The position numbers were made by a program, and so were the translations under genes. A stretch of DNA of 25,015 nucleotides from the NCBI GenBank assembly GCA_003243255.1, contig QFQM01000056.1, positions 1 through 25,015 on the forward strand, in the 5' to 3' direction. The notes below the pieces were generated by a model. It made no database searches and was not told the origin of the DNA. It worked only from the letters and a program-made list of their open reading frames with translations. Origin of the DNA: Flavobacterium psychrophilum. GTDB taxonomy: Bacteria > Bacteroidota > Bacteroidia > Flavobacteriales > Flavobacteriaceae. Shown here in pieces: positions 1 through 8,614 of this stretch; position 1 is the stretch's first letter; each line of letters starts with the position of its first letter.

Positions 1-2
1 CG

Positions 3-1463
3 TCAACTATCAGCAACTTTTCGTCTACGGCTTATTTTTTTGCTAAAAAGATATACGATGAAAAACATATACCTATCGGATTGCTTCACAGCTCATGGGG
101 AGGTACTGTTATTGAAGCGTGGATTAGTACAGGGGCTTTGAAAGAAATTCATGATTTTGACGTCGCAATCAAAGCATTGGAATCTGTTGTTGATAAAGAC
201 GCATTACAGAAAAAGTTTGATGCCGACAGCAAAGTATGGAATGCTGCGATGGAGAAGGCCGAAAGGGGCGCTAATGGTAAATGGGAAACCAACAGTGTTG
301 ATTTTAGCAAATGGAAAACAATGGAATTACCGCAGTATTGGGAAAATGATGCATTGGTAGGTTTTGACGGTATCGTATGGTACAAAAAAGAATTTAGCCT
401 ACCTGCTGCAATGAAAGGTAAAGATGTACAGTTTAACTTTTATGCGGATGATGATGATAAGCTTTGGATAAACGGAGTGTATATAGGTGCTACCAGCGGA
501 TATAATGTATTACGTAATTATACAATTCCTGCCAATGTCCTTAAGGAATCCGGCAATGTTATTACTATCCGTGTGGCTGATAATACAGGAGGAGGAGGTA
601 TCTATGGTAAAGATACTGACCTCATTTTAAAAGCGGGGAACAGTTCGTTTTCATTAGCAGGGAACTGGCATTATGCTGTTGGGGTTGATTTTACGGAACT
701 TGGAGTAAGGCCTTATTTGCCGGCTGATCAAAATCAGCCAACGGTTTTGTACAATGCTATGATCCATCCGTTAATTAAATTGCCAATCGCCGGAGCAATA
801 TGGTATCAGGGTGAAAGTAATGCCGACAGGGCACATCAATACCAAACGCTTTTTCCAATGCTGATTGCCGATTGGCGTAATAAATTTGGAAAGAAAGATA
901 TGCCGTTTTACTTTGTGCAGCTTGCAAATTATATGAAAGCGAAAAAAGAACCGGGCACATCGGCCTGGGCTGAACTTCGTGAAGCGCAGTTTAAAACATT
1001 GCTTAATGTAAAAAATACCGGTATGGCTGTAACGACCGATATTGGCGATGCCGGAGATATCCATCCTAAAAACAAACAGGAAGTAGGGTACAGGCTTGCA
1101 CGAATAGCTTTGACTAATACATATGGAATCAAAGTACCGTTTTCAGGTCCGCTATATAGATCTTTTGCTAAAAAAGGCAATACAATTGTGTTAGACTTTA
1201 CATTTAACGATAACCTTAAACCGGTTGATGGTAAAGTACTTAAAGGCTTTTCTATTGCAGGAGGGGATAAGGTGTTTCATTGGGCTGAAGCGAGGATTGA
1301 GGGGAGTACAATAATTGTATCATCCTCTGATGTAAAAGATCCATCAGCGGTACGTTATAACTGGGCAGATAATCCGGAAGGCAACCTTACTAATTCATCA
1401 GGATTGCCGGCTTCGTCTTTCAGGACTGATGACTGGAACGGAATCACATTTGGAAACAAATAA
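3..1463 (+). CDS. Sialate O-acetylesterase-type SGNH esterase, 5'-truncated
   Basis: The frame is open from the left window edge; 486 codons are visible before the TAA, so the gene starts upstream and any start at codon TTG 81 is internal. Just inside is the family block GLLHSSWGGTVIEAWIS. A galactose-binding-like beta-sandwich insert follows (about 300-650; DFSKWKTMELPQYWEN, then YKKEFSLP and YADDDDKLWINGV). The second half of the SGNH fold has IWYQGESNADRAHQYQ and near the end GDIHPKNKQEVGYRLA, whose D-x-x-H carries the predicted catalytic Asp/His. The nucleophile motif (GQSNM-type) should lie upstream of the window. Family members remove O-acetyl groups from sialic acids or from plant-polysaccharide sugars and are usually exported, often within polysaccharide-utilisation loci. 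The substrate cannot be read here. Confidence is high for family, low for substrate. Confidence 0.9.
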   Translation, partial: STISNFSSTAYFFAKKIYDEKHIPIGLLHSSWGGTVIEAWISTGALKEIHDFDVAIKALESVVDKDALQKKFDADSKVWNAAMEKAERGANGKWETNSVDFSKWKTMELPQYWENDALVGFDGIVWYKKEFSLPAAMKGKDVQFNFYADDDDKLWINGVYIGATSGYNVLRNYTIPANVLKESGNVITIRVADNTGGGGIYGKDTDLILKAGNSSFSLAGNWHYAVGVDFTELGVRPYLPADQNQPTVLYNAMIHPLIKLPIAGAIWYQGESNADRAHQYQTLFPMLIADWRNKFGKKDMPFYFVQLANYMKAKKEPGTSAWAELREAQFKTLLNVKNTGMAVTTDIGDAGDIHPKNKQEVGYRLARIALTNTYGIKVPFSGPLYRSFAKKGNTIVLDFTFNDNLKPVDGKVLKGFSIAGGDKVFHWAEARIEGSTIIVSSSDVKDPSAVRYNWADNPEGNLTNSSGLPASSFRTDDWNGITFGNK

Positions 1464-1521
1464 AAATTAACTATTTGATTGTAAGGGTTAAATAGTAATT
1501 ATTCTTAAAATAAATCAATTT

Positions 1522-1549
1522 AAAACAGCTGTAATCAGCTGTTTTTTTT
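1522..1549 (+). terminator. Rho-independent terminator after the esterase gene
   Basis: A perfect inverted repeat AAAACAGCTG / CAGCTGTTTT with a TAAT loop is followed by a run of eight T. It lies 59 bp after the esterase stop and separates that gene from the signalling operon starting at 1642. Confidence 0.85.
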
Positions 1550-1629
1550 ATTTGTGTTATGTAATATGTTGTAAGAAAAACGGTAGATGTTTATAAAGGT
1601 ATTTAACAAGTCTTTAACAATTGATGTTC

Positions 1630-1637
1630 TATTTTTG
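1630..1637 (+). promoter_or_regulatory. Candidate -7 element (TATTTTTG) before the signalling operon
   Basis: TATTTTTG matches the Bacteroidota -7 consensus TAnnTTTG. No good -33 TTTG lies at the usual distance upstream, so the call is weak. Its G is only 5 nt before the GTG start at 1642, so transcription from it would begin at or next to the start codon (a leaderless message). Confidence 0.35.
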
Positions 1638-1641
1638 GTAG

Positions 1642-2067
1642 GTGAGTAAAACTATACAATCCATACTTTTAGTAGATGACGATTCTGACGACCAGTTACT
1701 TTTTCAGGAAGCCCTTGAAGATGCCGGAAGTCATGTGCTTTGTGTAGTAGCTGACAACGGAATTGACGCACTGCAAAAACTCAATTCCTTACAACATCTT
1801 CCTGATATTATCATCATGGATGTAAATATGCCTGTAATGAACGGTATGGAATGCCTGAAAGAACTTAAGAAATCAGGACAATTCAGTTCAATTCCTGTTA
1901 TAATGTATTCTACTTCCTGCTCTGCAGATTGTCAAAAAGAATGTTTTGATAATGGTGCAGTGGCTTATATGGAAAAACCTTCAGATTATCTACTTCTTTG
2001 CGCTCACATAAAAAGTATACTGGTTACAGGACTTCCTGCCAGTTTAAAAACTCCCGTTATAGTATGA
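1642..2067 (+). CDS. Single-domain (CheY/Rcp1-like) response regulator
   Basis: This 141-aa protein is one receiver domain with no output domain. The acidic pocket is VDDDSDD (residues 11-17), the predicted phospho-acceptor is Asp60 in IIIMDVNMP, and the conserved Lys is in AYMEKPSDY. Such proteins shuttle phosphoryl groups or dock to partners, commonly next to hybrid or phytochrome-like kinases. The GTG at 1642 directly follows an in-frame TAG (1639-1641), and the next Met lies beyond the phospho-acceptor, so GTG is the only start that preserves the fold. It is the first gene of the operon and overlaps the next gene by ATGA (2064-2067), suggesting translational coupling. Its likely partners are the two hybrid kinases downstream. 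Confidence 0.87.
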   Translation: MSKTIQSILLVDDDSDDQLLFQEALEDAGSHVLCVVADNGIDALQKLNSLQHLPDIIIMDVNMPVMNGMECLKELKKSGQFSSIPVIMYSTSCSADCQKECFDNGAVAYMEKPSDYLLLCAHIKSILVTGLPASLKTPVIV

Positions 2068-3275
2068 TATTGATTGTAGATGATATGCGGGCAAATATAC
2101 TTGCCTTAAAAAAGGTATTGCAGCTACATGGACTTGAGGCGGACAGTGCCGAATCTGGTGAAGAAGCCTTGAAAAAGATACTGAAAAAGGATTACTCTCT
2201 TATTATTATGGATGTCCAGATGCCCGGCATGGATGGATTTGAAGTGGTAGAAATACTTGCCGGCAGTAACAGGACAAAAGACATACCGGTAATTTTCCTT
2301 TCGGCAGTTAATAAAGAAAAGAGATTTATTTCTAAAGGTTATGAAACAGGAGGGGTGGATTATATTACCAAACCTGTTGATGTGGATTTGCTTATCCTTA
2401 AAGTTAAAAGTTTCCTGAGGCTTTATGAACAGACGCAGGAACTGAAAAACATGAAGGATCTTTTGTCTAAAGAAATAGAGATAAGAAAGGAAGCCCAGGA
2501 AAATCTTGAAATTAAGGTTACAGAAAGAACTCAGGAACTGGTTGCCAAAAATGAGGAACTTGAATTCAGTAACCATGAATTGCAGCAGTTTGCATGGGTG
2601 GTTTCACACGACTTAAAAGAACCTCTGCGTAAAATAGAAACCTTTGTCAAGTTAATTGATGAGCGTTACCTTCCTGATAATGATACTGCTAAAGACTATG
2701 TAAGGCGAACGATAAAATCGGCTGAAAGGATGTCGAACCTAATTTCCGATCTTATTGATTACTCCCGACTTTCATCGGATGTTATTCCGCAGCAAATAAA
2801 CCTTAATTCCATACTGGATGAAGTATTGTCTGATCTGGACTATACGATAGATGAGAAAAAAGCGAACATAAGGGTTAGTGAACTTCCTGTTGTTACGGGA
2901 GTTTCAAGCCAGTTAAGGCAGCTTTTCCAAAATCTGGTAAGTAATTCACTTAAATTTACAAAAGAAGGAATATCACCTGTGATAAATATTACCGGAGAAA
3001 TAGTTTCAGAAAAGAGCTTTGATGCTAAAGCGGATGCTTCGGGTAAGTATTGCAGGATAACTGTAACCGATAACGGGATTGGTTTTAATGAAATCTATCT
3101 CGATAAGATATTTAAGATCTTTCAGAGCCTTAATGACAGGAGTGCTTATGAAGGTACAGGTATTGGCCTTGCTATAGCTAACAAAATAGTAGAAAAACAC
3201 AACGGTATCATAACAGCAAAAAGCAGCCTGGGTAACGGAGCTAGCTTTATTATTGTTCTGCCATTAAAAAATTAA
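2064..3275 (+). CDS. Receiver-histidine kinase (REC-HisKA-HATPase), soluble
   Basis: This 403-aa protein starts at the ATG overlapping the previous stop. The frame can be extended upstream to a TTG at 1998, but the receiver begins immediately with MILIVDD, which supports 2064. Order: receiver (1-120; phospho-acceptor Asp50 in LIIMDVQMP; ITKP Lys near 103), coiled coil (about 122-178), HisKA with H-box VVSHDLKEPLRK (His182), HATPase (N-box QNLVSNSLKF near 289-298, G1 DNGIGF 336-341, G2 GTGIGLAI 364-371). It has no membrane segment, so it is cytosolic. The H-box and ATPase resemble kinases of the bacteriophytochrome type, but no photosensory domain is present. An N-terminal receiver means its activity is probably set by phosphotransfer from another protein, such as the preceding or following gene products. 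Confidence 0.9.
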   Translation: MILIVDDMRANILALKKVLQLHGLEADSAESGEEALKKILKKDYSLIIMDVQMPGMDGFEVVEILAGSNRTKDIPVIFLSAVNKEKRFISKGYETGGVDYITKPVDVDLLILKVKSFLRLYEQTQELKNMKDLLSKEIEIRKEAQENLEIKVTERTQELVAKNEELEFSNHELQQFAWVVSHDLKEPLRKIETFVKLIDERYLPDNDTAKDYVRRTIKSAERMSNLISDLIDYSRLSSDVIPQQINLNSILDEVLSDLDYTIDEKKANIRVSELPVVTGVSSQLRQLFQNLVSNSLKFTKEGISPVINITGEIVSEKSFDAKADASGKYCRITVTDNGIGFNEIYLDKIFKIFQSLNDRSAYEGTGIGLAIANKIVEKHNGIITAKSSLGNGASFIIVLPLKN

Positions 3276-3283
3276 CCAAAAGT

Positions 3284-6200
3284 ATGAATGCTAATTTTAA
3301 AAGAAATCTGGTAATTAGTTCTGGAGTGTCGTTACTAATACTTCTTATTAGTTCTGCGGCATCTTTCATGAGTATACGTAAATTACTCGAAAGTAATGAG
3401 ATGGTGCGCCATACGCAGGATGTTATCTATAATCTTAATGCTGATCATGCAGCACTTTTGGATGTACAGACAGGAGTTCGTGGTTTTTTGTTGACCGGAA
3501 GAAAAATGCATGAAAATCAATACAATACTGCGTTGGCTGATTCCCGGATATATTTTAAGAGGATAGAAGAGCTTACATTAGACAATCCGATACAACAAAC
3601 ATATGCCAGAGAGCTGGAAGTTTCTAAAAAAGTATTTTTCGATTTTATTGCTGAGAGAATACAGGACAAGAAAAACAATATAGCACCCGATCCTAATAAT
3701 ATAGGTAAAGGAACCTTTCTCCTTGATAATACGAGAGAAATTATCAGGAATATGGAAAATGTTGAAAAGCAATTGTTGCAGGAAAGAATCACTACATCCA
3801 AAGAATATGGTATGTATAGTTCAGTACTTATAGTTATCGCTGCTATTCTTGCTTTAATAATAAGTTTAGTATTCTCTGCAAGAACACTGAAAGACTTTAA
3901 TGAACGCTTAAAACTTCAGTTACGACTTGAAGAAGCTGAAAAGATAATGGCTGAAAGGATTCGCGTTATAAGTGGTATTGCAGGAGAGATATCGGCAGGG
4001 AATTATGAGGTTAGGGTTGATGACAGTGAAAGTGATGCCTTGGGAACTGTTGCGGTTTCTCTAAACAATATGGCGGTTGAGCTTGATAAATCGTTTAAAA
4101 GATTATCTGACAACGAATGGCTTCAGTCGGGATTGGCAAGGCTTAACGATGTCATGATTGGGGAAAAAGAAATCGGAGAACTTACTTCGGATATAGTTGA
4201 ACATTTGGCAGCCTATACAAACAGTAATGCGGCAGTATTATATGTAGTTGATGGACAGGATCTTGTTGCTACTGCCGGATACAGTTATGTGGCTGACAAA
4301 GACCGTATAAGGATTAAGATAGGTGATGGCCTTAGCGGACAGGCAGTTGCTTCGCGCTCTATAAAAGAACTTAAATCAGTAGCAGCTGACGATATAAAAA
4401 TATCATATGCTTTGGGTGAAGCCAGGCCGGCACACATAATAGCTGTTCCGCTTATTGATGATAAAGTTACAGGTGTAGTAGAGCTGGCATCGGTTAAGGA
4501 ATTTTCGAAACGAAGTATTACTTTCCTTCAGGAAGCAGCTGATAATGTAGGTATTGCCCTAACAGCATCACAAAACAGGAAACGTTTACAGGAATTACTG
4601 GAAGAAACCGAATCACAATCGGAAGAACTGAAAGTGCAGCACAGCGAAATGGAGAACATTAATGCTGAACTTGAAGCGCAAACACAAAAACTACAGGCAT
4701 CTGAAGAAGAATTAAGGGTACAGCAGGAAGAGCTGCAACAAACTAACGAAGAGCTGGCTGAACGCAGTGTACTTCTTGAAGAACGCAATATTGAAATTCA
4801 GAAAAAGTCTGAAGACCTAGAGCTTAGCACACGCTATAAATCCGAATTCCTTGCGAATATGTCGCATGAACTCAGGACACCGCTTAACTCCATATTATTG
4901 TTGAGCAGGCTGCTTTCTGAGAACAATGATAAGAACATGAACGACGAGCAGATTGAATTTGCTAAGGTTATTCAGAGTTCGGGTAACGGATTACTGGGGC
5001 TAATTGATGAGATTTTGGATCTTTCTAAGATTGAAGCCGGTAAAATGGAGCTTGAATTTATTGATATAGCAACCAAAGAAATTACAGATAACCTGAAAGC
5101 TCTTTTCAATGAAGTGGCTAAACAAAAGGGTATTCAGCTTACTATTATTGCAGATGAAGCACCTTTGGTTTTGAAAACAGACAAGGTGCGTCTTGAACAG
5201 ATACTGAAGAACCTTTTATCAAACGCGATCAAGTTTACGGCAAAAGGATCTGTTACGCTTGAGATCAGGAAGTGTCCGAAGAATGATAAGATGATATGTT
5301 TTATTGTAAGAGATACCGGTATAGGTATTCCATACGAGAAACAACCGCTTATTTTTGAAGCCTTCCAACAGGCAGATGGTTCTACCAAACGTAAATATGG
5401 AGGTACAGGACTTGGATTGTCCATCAGCCGTGAGCTGGCTAAACTGCTTAAAGGTGAAATTACGCTGAAAAGCGAACCGAACGAAGGAAGTGAATTTACG
5501 TTGATAATACCTATTTTCGGATCTGCAAAACTGACTGCAGAGACAGTTTACAGGGAAAAACCGGAACCGGTACAAACTGAAAGCAAACAGGAAGTAGAGG
5601 AGAATAAAAAATTCTTAAGCCCTTCTATACCTGACGATGTTCCTGACGACAGGGAAATTATCAGGGAAGATGATAAGGTAATACTTATTGTAGAGGATGA
5701 TACCAATTTTGCAAAGTCCTTACTTGAATTTACACGCAAGCGTGGCTATAAAGGTGTAATATCTGTTCGTGGTGATGAAGCCTTTAACCTGGCAGTAATG
5801 TACAGGCCGGTAGGTGTATTGTTAGATATTCAGTTACCAATTAAGAGTGGTTGGGAAGTGATGGAAGACCTGAAAGGTAACTGGCAGACGAAACATATAC
5901 CTGTGCACATGATGTCTTCGCACAAAATGAAACAGGAGAGTTTGCTTAAAGGAGCTGTTAACTTCCTTGACAAGCCTGTAGCTTATGAACAGATGCCGGA
6001 AATTTTCCAGCGTATTGAACATATCGTAAATAAAGAATCGCAAAAGGTACTCATCATTGAAGATAACCCTAAGCACGCAAAGGCATTGGCTTATTTCCTT
6101 GAGACCTACAATATCAATTCAGAAATAAAGAGCGATGTAACGGATGGTGTCGATGCCCTTAAAAAACAGAATATAGATTGTGTTATTCTTGATATGGGTA

Positions 6201-6850
6201 TACCTGACCAGCAGGCGTATGAGATACTTGAAGGCGTGAAGAAGAATGAAGGGTTGGAGAATCTTCCCGTTATTGTGTTTACAGGTAAGAGCCTTTCCAT
6301 GAAAGAGGAGCTTAAGATTAAAAAGTATGCCGATTCTATCGTGGTTAAAACAGCGCATTCCTATCAGCGAATGCTGGATGAAGTATCTTTGTTCCTGCAT
6401 TTGGTTGAAGAAAATAAGGGAACTGAGAAAAAAGATACTTATAAGAAACTAAGTTTACTTAACAATGTGCTTAATGATAAAACGGTACTTGTTGTAGACG
6501 ATGATGTTCGCAATATCTATTCGCTAACCAAAGCGTTAGAGGTGCTTAAAATGAACGTGATTACGGCTATTGATGGTAAGGAAGCCCTGAAAGCCCTTGA
6601 AGAGCATCCAGAAGTTGATGTGGTGCTGCTGGATATGATGATGCCGAATATGGACGGGTATGAGACAGCTACTCGAATAAGAGAAAAAGATAAATATAAA
6701 ACGCTTCCTGTAATTGCAGTTACCGCTAAAGCGATGACCGGAGACAGGGAAAAATGCATTAATGCCGGAGCATCTGACTATATTACCAAACCGGTGGATG
6801 TCGATCAGTTACTATCATTATTAAGAGTATGGCTTTACGATCAGCAATAA
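3284..6850 (+). CDS. CHASE3-HAMP-GAF hybrid histidine kinase with three receivers
   Basis: This 1188-aa inner-membrane hybrid kinase reads in order: TM1 (about 9-30), periplasmic CHASE3-like helical domain (31-177, with LLDVQTGVRGFLLTG at 58-72), TM2 (178-198), HAMP (about 200-270), GAF (about 280-430), long Glu/Gln-rich coiled coil (431-516), HisKA with NMSHELRTPLNS (His528), HATPase (N643/N647, G1 DTGIGI 677-682, G2 GGTGLGLSI 706-714), receiver 1 (about 798-915, Asp848, Lys897), receiver 2 (about 920-1040, Asp970, Lys1022), receiver 3 (about 1067-1186, Asp1117, Lys1169). All key residues are intact. The gene starts 8 bp after the previous stop and ends 13 bp before the next start. Receiver 3 closely resembles the stand-alone receiver that follows. 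This is a known architecture in Bacteroidota and other phyla; the ligand is unknown. Confidence 0.94.
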   Translation: MNANFKRNLVISSGVSLLILLISSAASFMSIRKLLESNEMVRHTQDVIYNLNADHAALLDVQTGVRGFLLTGRKMHENQYNTALADSRIYFKRIEELTLDNPIQQTYARELEVSKKVFFDFIAERIQDKKNNIAPDPNNIGKGTFLLDNTREIIRNMENVEKQLLQERITTSKEYGMYSSVLIVIAAILALIISLVFSARTLKDFNERLKLQLRLEEAEKIMAERIRVISGIAGEISAGNYEVRVDDSESDALGTVAVSLNNMAVELDKSFKRLSDNEWLQSGLARLNDVMIGEKEIGELTSDIVEHLAAYTNSNAAVLYVVDGQDLVATAGYSYVADKDRIRIKIGDGLSGQAVASRSIKELKSVAADDIKISYALGEARPAHIIAVPLIDDKVTGVVELASVKEFSKRSITFLQEAADNVGIALTASQNRKRLQELLEETESQSEELKVQHSEMENINAELEAQTQKLQASEEELRVQQEELQQTNEELAERSVLLEERNIEIQKKSEDLELSTRYKSEFLANMSHELRTPLNSILLLSRLLSENNDKNMNDEQIEFAKVIQSSGNGLLGLIDEILDLSKIEAGKMELEFIDIATKEITDNLKALFNEVAKQKGIQLTIIADEAPLVLKTDKVRLEQILKNLLSNAIKFTAKGSVTLEIRKCPKNDKMICFIVRDTGIGIPYEKQPLIFEAFQQADGSTKRKYGGTGLGLSISRELAKLLKGEITLKSEPNEGSEFTLIIPIFGSAKLTAETVYREKPEPVQTESKQEVEENKKFLSPSIPDDVPDDREIIREDDKVILIVEDDTNFAKSLLEFTRKRGYKGVISVRGDEAFNLAVMYRPVGVLLDIQLPIKSGWEVMEDLKGNWQTKHIPVHMMSSHKMKQESLLKGAVNFLDKPVAYEQMPEIFQRIEHIVNKESQKVLIIEDNPKHAKALAYFLETYNINSEIKSDVTDGVDALKKQNIDCVILDMGIPDQQAYEILEGVKKNEGLENLPVIVFTGKSLSMKEELKIKKYADSIVVKTAHSYQRMLDEVSLFLHLVEENKGTEKKDTYKKLSLLNNVLNDKTVLVVDDDVRNIYSLTKALEVLKMNVITAIDGKEALKALEEHPEVDVVLLDMMMPNMDGYETATRIREKDKYKTLPVIAVTAKAMTGDREKCINAGASDYITKPVDVDQLLSLLRVWLYDQQ

Positions 6851-6863
6851 TTAATGACTAATT

Positions 6864-7229
6864 ATGGATAAAAAAAGGATTTTGATTGTTGATGATGATG
6901 CACGTAATATCTTTGCATTAACAGCTACACTAAAGGCAAAGTCATTTGATTGTGTTTCCTGTCAGGGAGCTGAAGAAGCCCTGAAATTACTCAGAAGTGA
7001 TGCCCATATTGATGCTGTACTGATGGATATGATGATGCCTGATATGGATGGTTATGAGGCCATTCCCCTGATTAAGCAGATGGATGAGAGAAAGGGTATG
7101 CCCGTTATTGCGGTAACGGCACAGGCCATGGTGGGTGACAGGGAAAAATGTCTTGAAGCAGGTGCTGATGGCTATATATCTAAACCCATAGATGTAGATA
7201 AACTATTAGAGATTCTTAGAATTATTTAG
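6864..7229 (+). CDS. Single-domain response regulator, paralogue of hybrid receiver 3
   Basis: A 121-aa stand-alone receiver: acidic pocket VDDDARN (9-15), phospho-acceptor Asp55 in VLMDMMMPDMDGYEA, Thr in PVIAVTAQAM, and Lys in GYISKPIDVDKLL. It shares many motifs with the third receiver of the upstream hybrid kinase (VDDD-RNI, LDMMMP-MDGYE, PVIAVTA-AM-GDREKC, SKP/TKP-DVD-LL), so a receiver duplication is likely. It lies 13 bp after the hybrid kinase and 7 bp before the cheR-like gene. Probable roles are diffusible phosphorelay intermediate, phosphate sink, or regulator of the CheR/CheB pair; the sequence does not decide between these. Confidence 0.9.
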   Translation: MDKKRILIVDDDARNIFALTATLKAKSFDCVSCQGAEEALKLLRSDAHIDAVLMDMMMPDMDGYEAIPLIKQMDERKGMPVIAVTAQAMVGDREKCLEAGADGYISKPIDVDKLLEILRII

Positions 7230-7236
7230 CAGAGTT

Positions 7237-8046
7237 ATGATAAATGACCGTGAACTTGAGGTATTGATTAATGAGGTGTTTGAATACCACGGTTTCGATT
7301 TCAGCGGCTATTCACGTGCTTCCTTAAAAAGACGTGTAGAGCGGTTATACCAGCTTGACGGGTTCAATAACCTTGGGGAGATGTTGACTAAAATCAGGCT
7401 CGAACCTAACTATTTTAAACGTATGATCGAGGAAATCACGGTAAATGTAACCGAGATGTTCCGCGATCCCTTATTCTACAAAGTTTTAAGGGAAGAAATA
7501 TTACCAGTACTGGCTACCAAACCATTCATAAGGTTTTGGCATGCAGGATGTGCATCGGGCGAGGAAGTATATTCTATGGCAATATTACTGAAGGAAGCAA
7601 ACCTGCTGCATAAATCATTGATATATGCAACCGATATAAACCCTGTTGTTCTTGATACGGCCAAAAAAGGGATTTTTCAGCTGCAGATGATGAAACAATA
7701 TTCTGAAAATTATCGCGTGTCCGGTGGTAAAAATGATTTTTCAGGTTATTATACGGCCAATTATGGTTATGCTAAATTTATTGGCGACCTGTCTGAAAAA
7801 ATGGTATTCTCGGAACACAATCTGGTTTCTGACGGATCTTTCAATGAGTTTGACCTTATACTTTGCAGAAATGTATTGATATATTTTGATAAAGAATTGC
7901 AGGAAAGAGCATTTACGTTATTTGACAGCAGTCTGGCAAAACTGGGTTATTTGGCTCTGGGTACTAAGGAAACCCTTAAGTTTTCGTCGCTGCAAAAGCG
8001 TTATAAGCAGGTGAATAAAGATAAAATATGGAAGAAAGCGGAATAA
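7237..8046 (+). CDS. CheR-type SAM-dependent protein-glutamate methyltransferase
   Basis: This 269-aa protein has the N-terminal helical CheR domain (about 1-65, with YSRASLKRRVERL) and the SAM-binding catalytic domain. Visible motifs are NVTEMFRDPLFY (70-81; family NxTxFFR with Met in place of Phe), SAM loop AGCASGEEVYSMA (103-115), ATDINPVVLDTAKKG (131-145), and DLILCRNVLIYF (206-217). The family methylates glutamate side chains of chemoreceptors. The length matches a bare CheR with no TPR extension. No chemoreceptor, CheA or CheW lies in the window, and the neighbours are hybrid kinases, so the substrate is probably not a flagellar chemoreceptor. The last 19 bp overlap the cheB-like gene, which is strong evidence of co-expression. 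Confidence 0.92.
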   Translation: MINDRELEVLINEVFEYHGFDFSGYSRASLKRRVERLYQLDGFNNLGEMLTKIRLEPNYFKRMIEEITVNVTEMFRDPLFYKVLREEILPVLATKPFIRFWHAGCASGEEVYSMAILLKEANLLHKSLIYATDINPVVLDTAKKGIFQLQMMKQYSENYRVSGGKNDFSGYYTANYGYAKFIGDLSEKMVFSEHNLVSDGSFNEFDLILCRNVLIYFDKELQERAFTLFDSSLAKLGYLALGTKETLKFSSLQKRYKQVNKDKIWKKAE

Positions 8047-8612
8047 TACAAAACTGTAAAGTACTTATAATTGGGGGGTCAGCCGGCAGCCTTGAAGTGC
8101 TTATGGAATTATTTCCACGGTTATTATTCACGCCTTCGTTTGCTATAGTACTCGTTTTGCATCGCAAGAGTGCTGAAGATTCTACACTCGAAGATCTTAT
8201 ATCATATAAAACCATTATACCTGTTATGGAAGTGGAGGATAAAACCCCTTTGCGTCCGGGTTTTATTTACATTGCACCATCAGATTACCATCTTTTATTT
8301 GAAACGAATGACGTTTTATCGTTAGATACTTCTGAAAAAATAAATTATAGTAGACCAAGTATCGATGTGTCTTTCGAATCCGCATCTGAGGTCTATGGGC
8401 CTTTATTAGCGGCAATACTTTTATCGGGAGCCAATGCCGATGGAACTGAAGGGCTTCTTGCTATCAAAAGAGCAGGAGGGACTATTGCAGTACATGATCC
8501 TGAAACCGCCCAAATGCCTTTTATGCCAACCAATGCGCTTACTGATGCAAGTCCGGATTATGTACTTGACGTAAATGGAATGATTGATTTTATAATGAAT
8601 ATTAATACATAG
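8028..8612 (+). CDS. CheB-type methylesterase domain protein, no receiver
   Basis: This 194-aa protein corresponds to only the catalytic half of CheB; the canonical protein is about 350 aa with an N-terminal receiver. The predicted Ser-His-Asp triad is Ser18 in IIGGSAGS, His45 in VLVLHRKS, and Asp138 in LLSGANADGTEG. Other family blocks are GFIYIAPSDYHLL (78-90) and SRPSIDVSFESA (108-119). It should hydrolyse glutamyl methyl esters (or deamidate Gln), opposing the adjacent CheR-type enzyme. Without its own receiver it cannot be switched by phosphorylation in cis. The single receivers in the operon could act in trans. It overlaps cheR by 19 bp and is followed after 2 bp by the ychJ-like gene. 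Confidence 0.92.
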   Translation: MEESGIIQNCKVLIIGGSAGSLEVLMELFPRLLFTPSFAIVLVLHRKSAEDSTLEDLISYKTIIPVMEVEDKTPLRPGFIYIAPSDYHLLFETNDVLSLDTSEKINYSRPSIDVSFESASEVYGPLLAAILLSGANADGTEGLLAIKRAGGTIAVHDPETAQMPFMPTNALTDASPDYVLDVNGMIDFIMNINT

Positions 8613-8614
8613 TT

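Noticed and set aside
81..1463. Esterase gene starting at codon 81
   Set aside because: The codon is TTG, not ATG, and conserved family sequence (KHIPIGL) continues in frame to the window edge, so the true start is upstream.
1998..2063. N-terminal extension of the receiver-kinase from TTG 1998
   Set aside because: The extension overlaps the preceding receiver gene, and the receiver fold begins exactly at ATG 2064.
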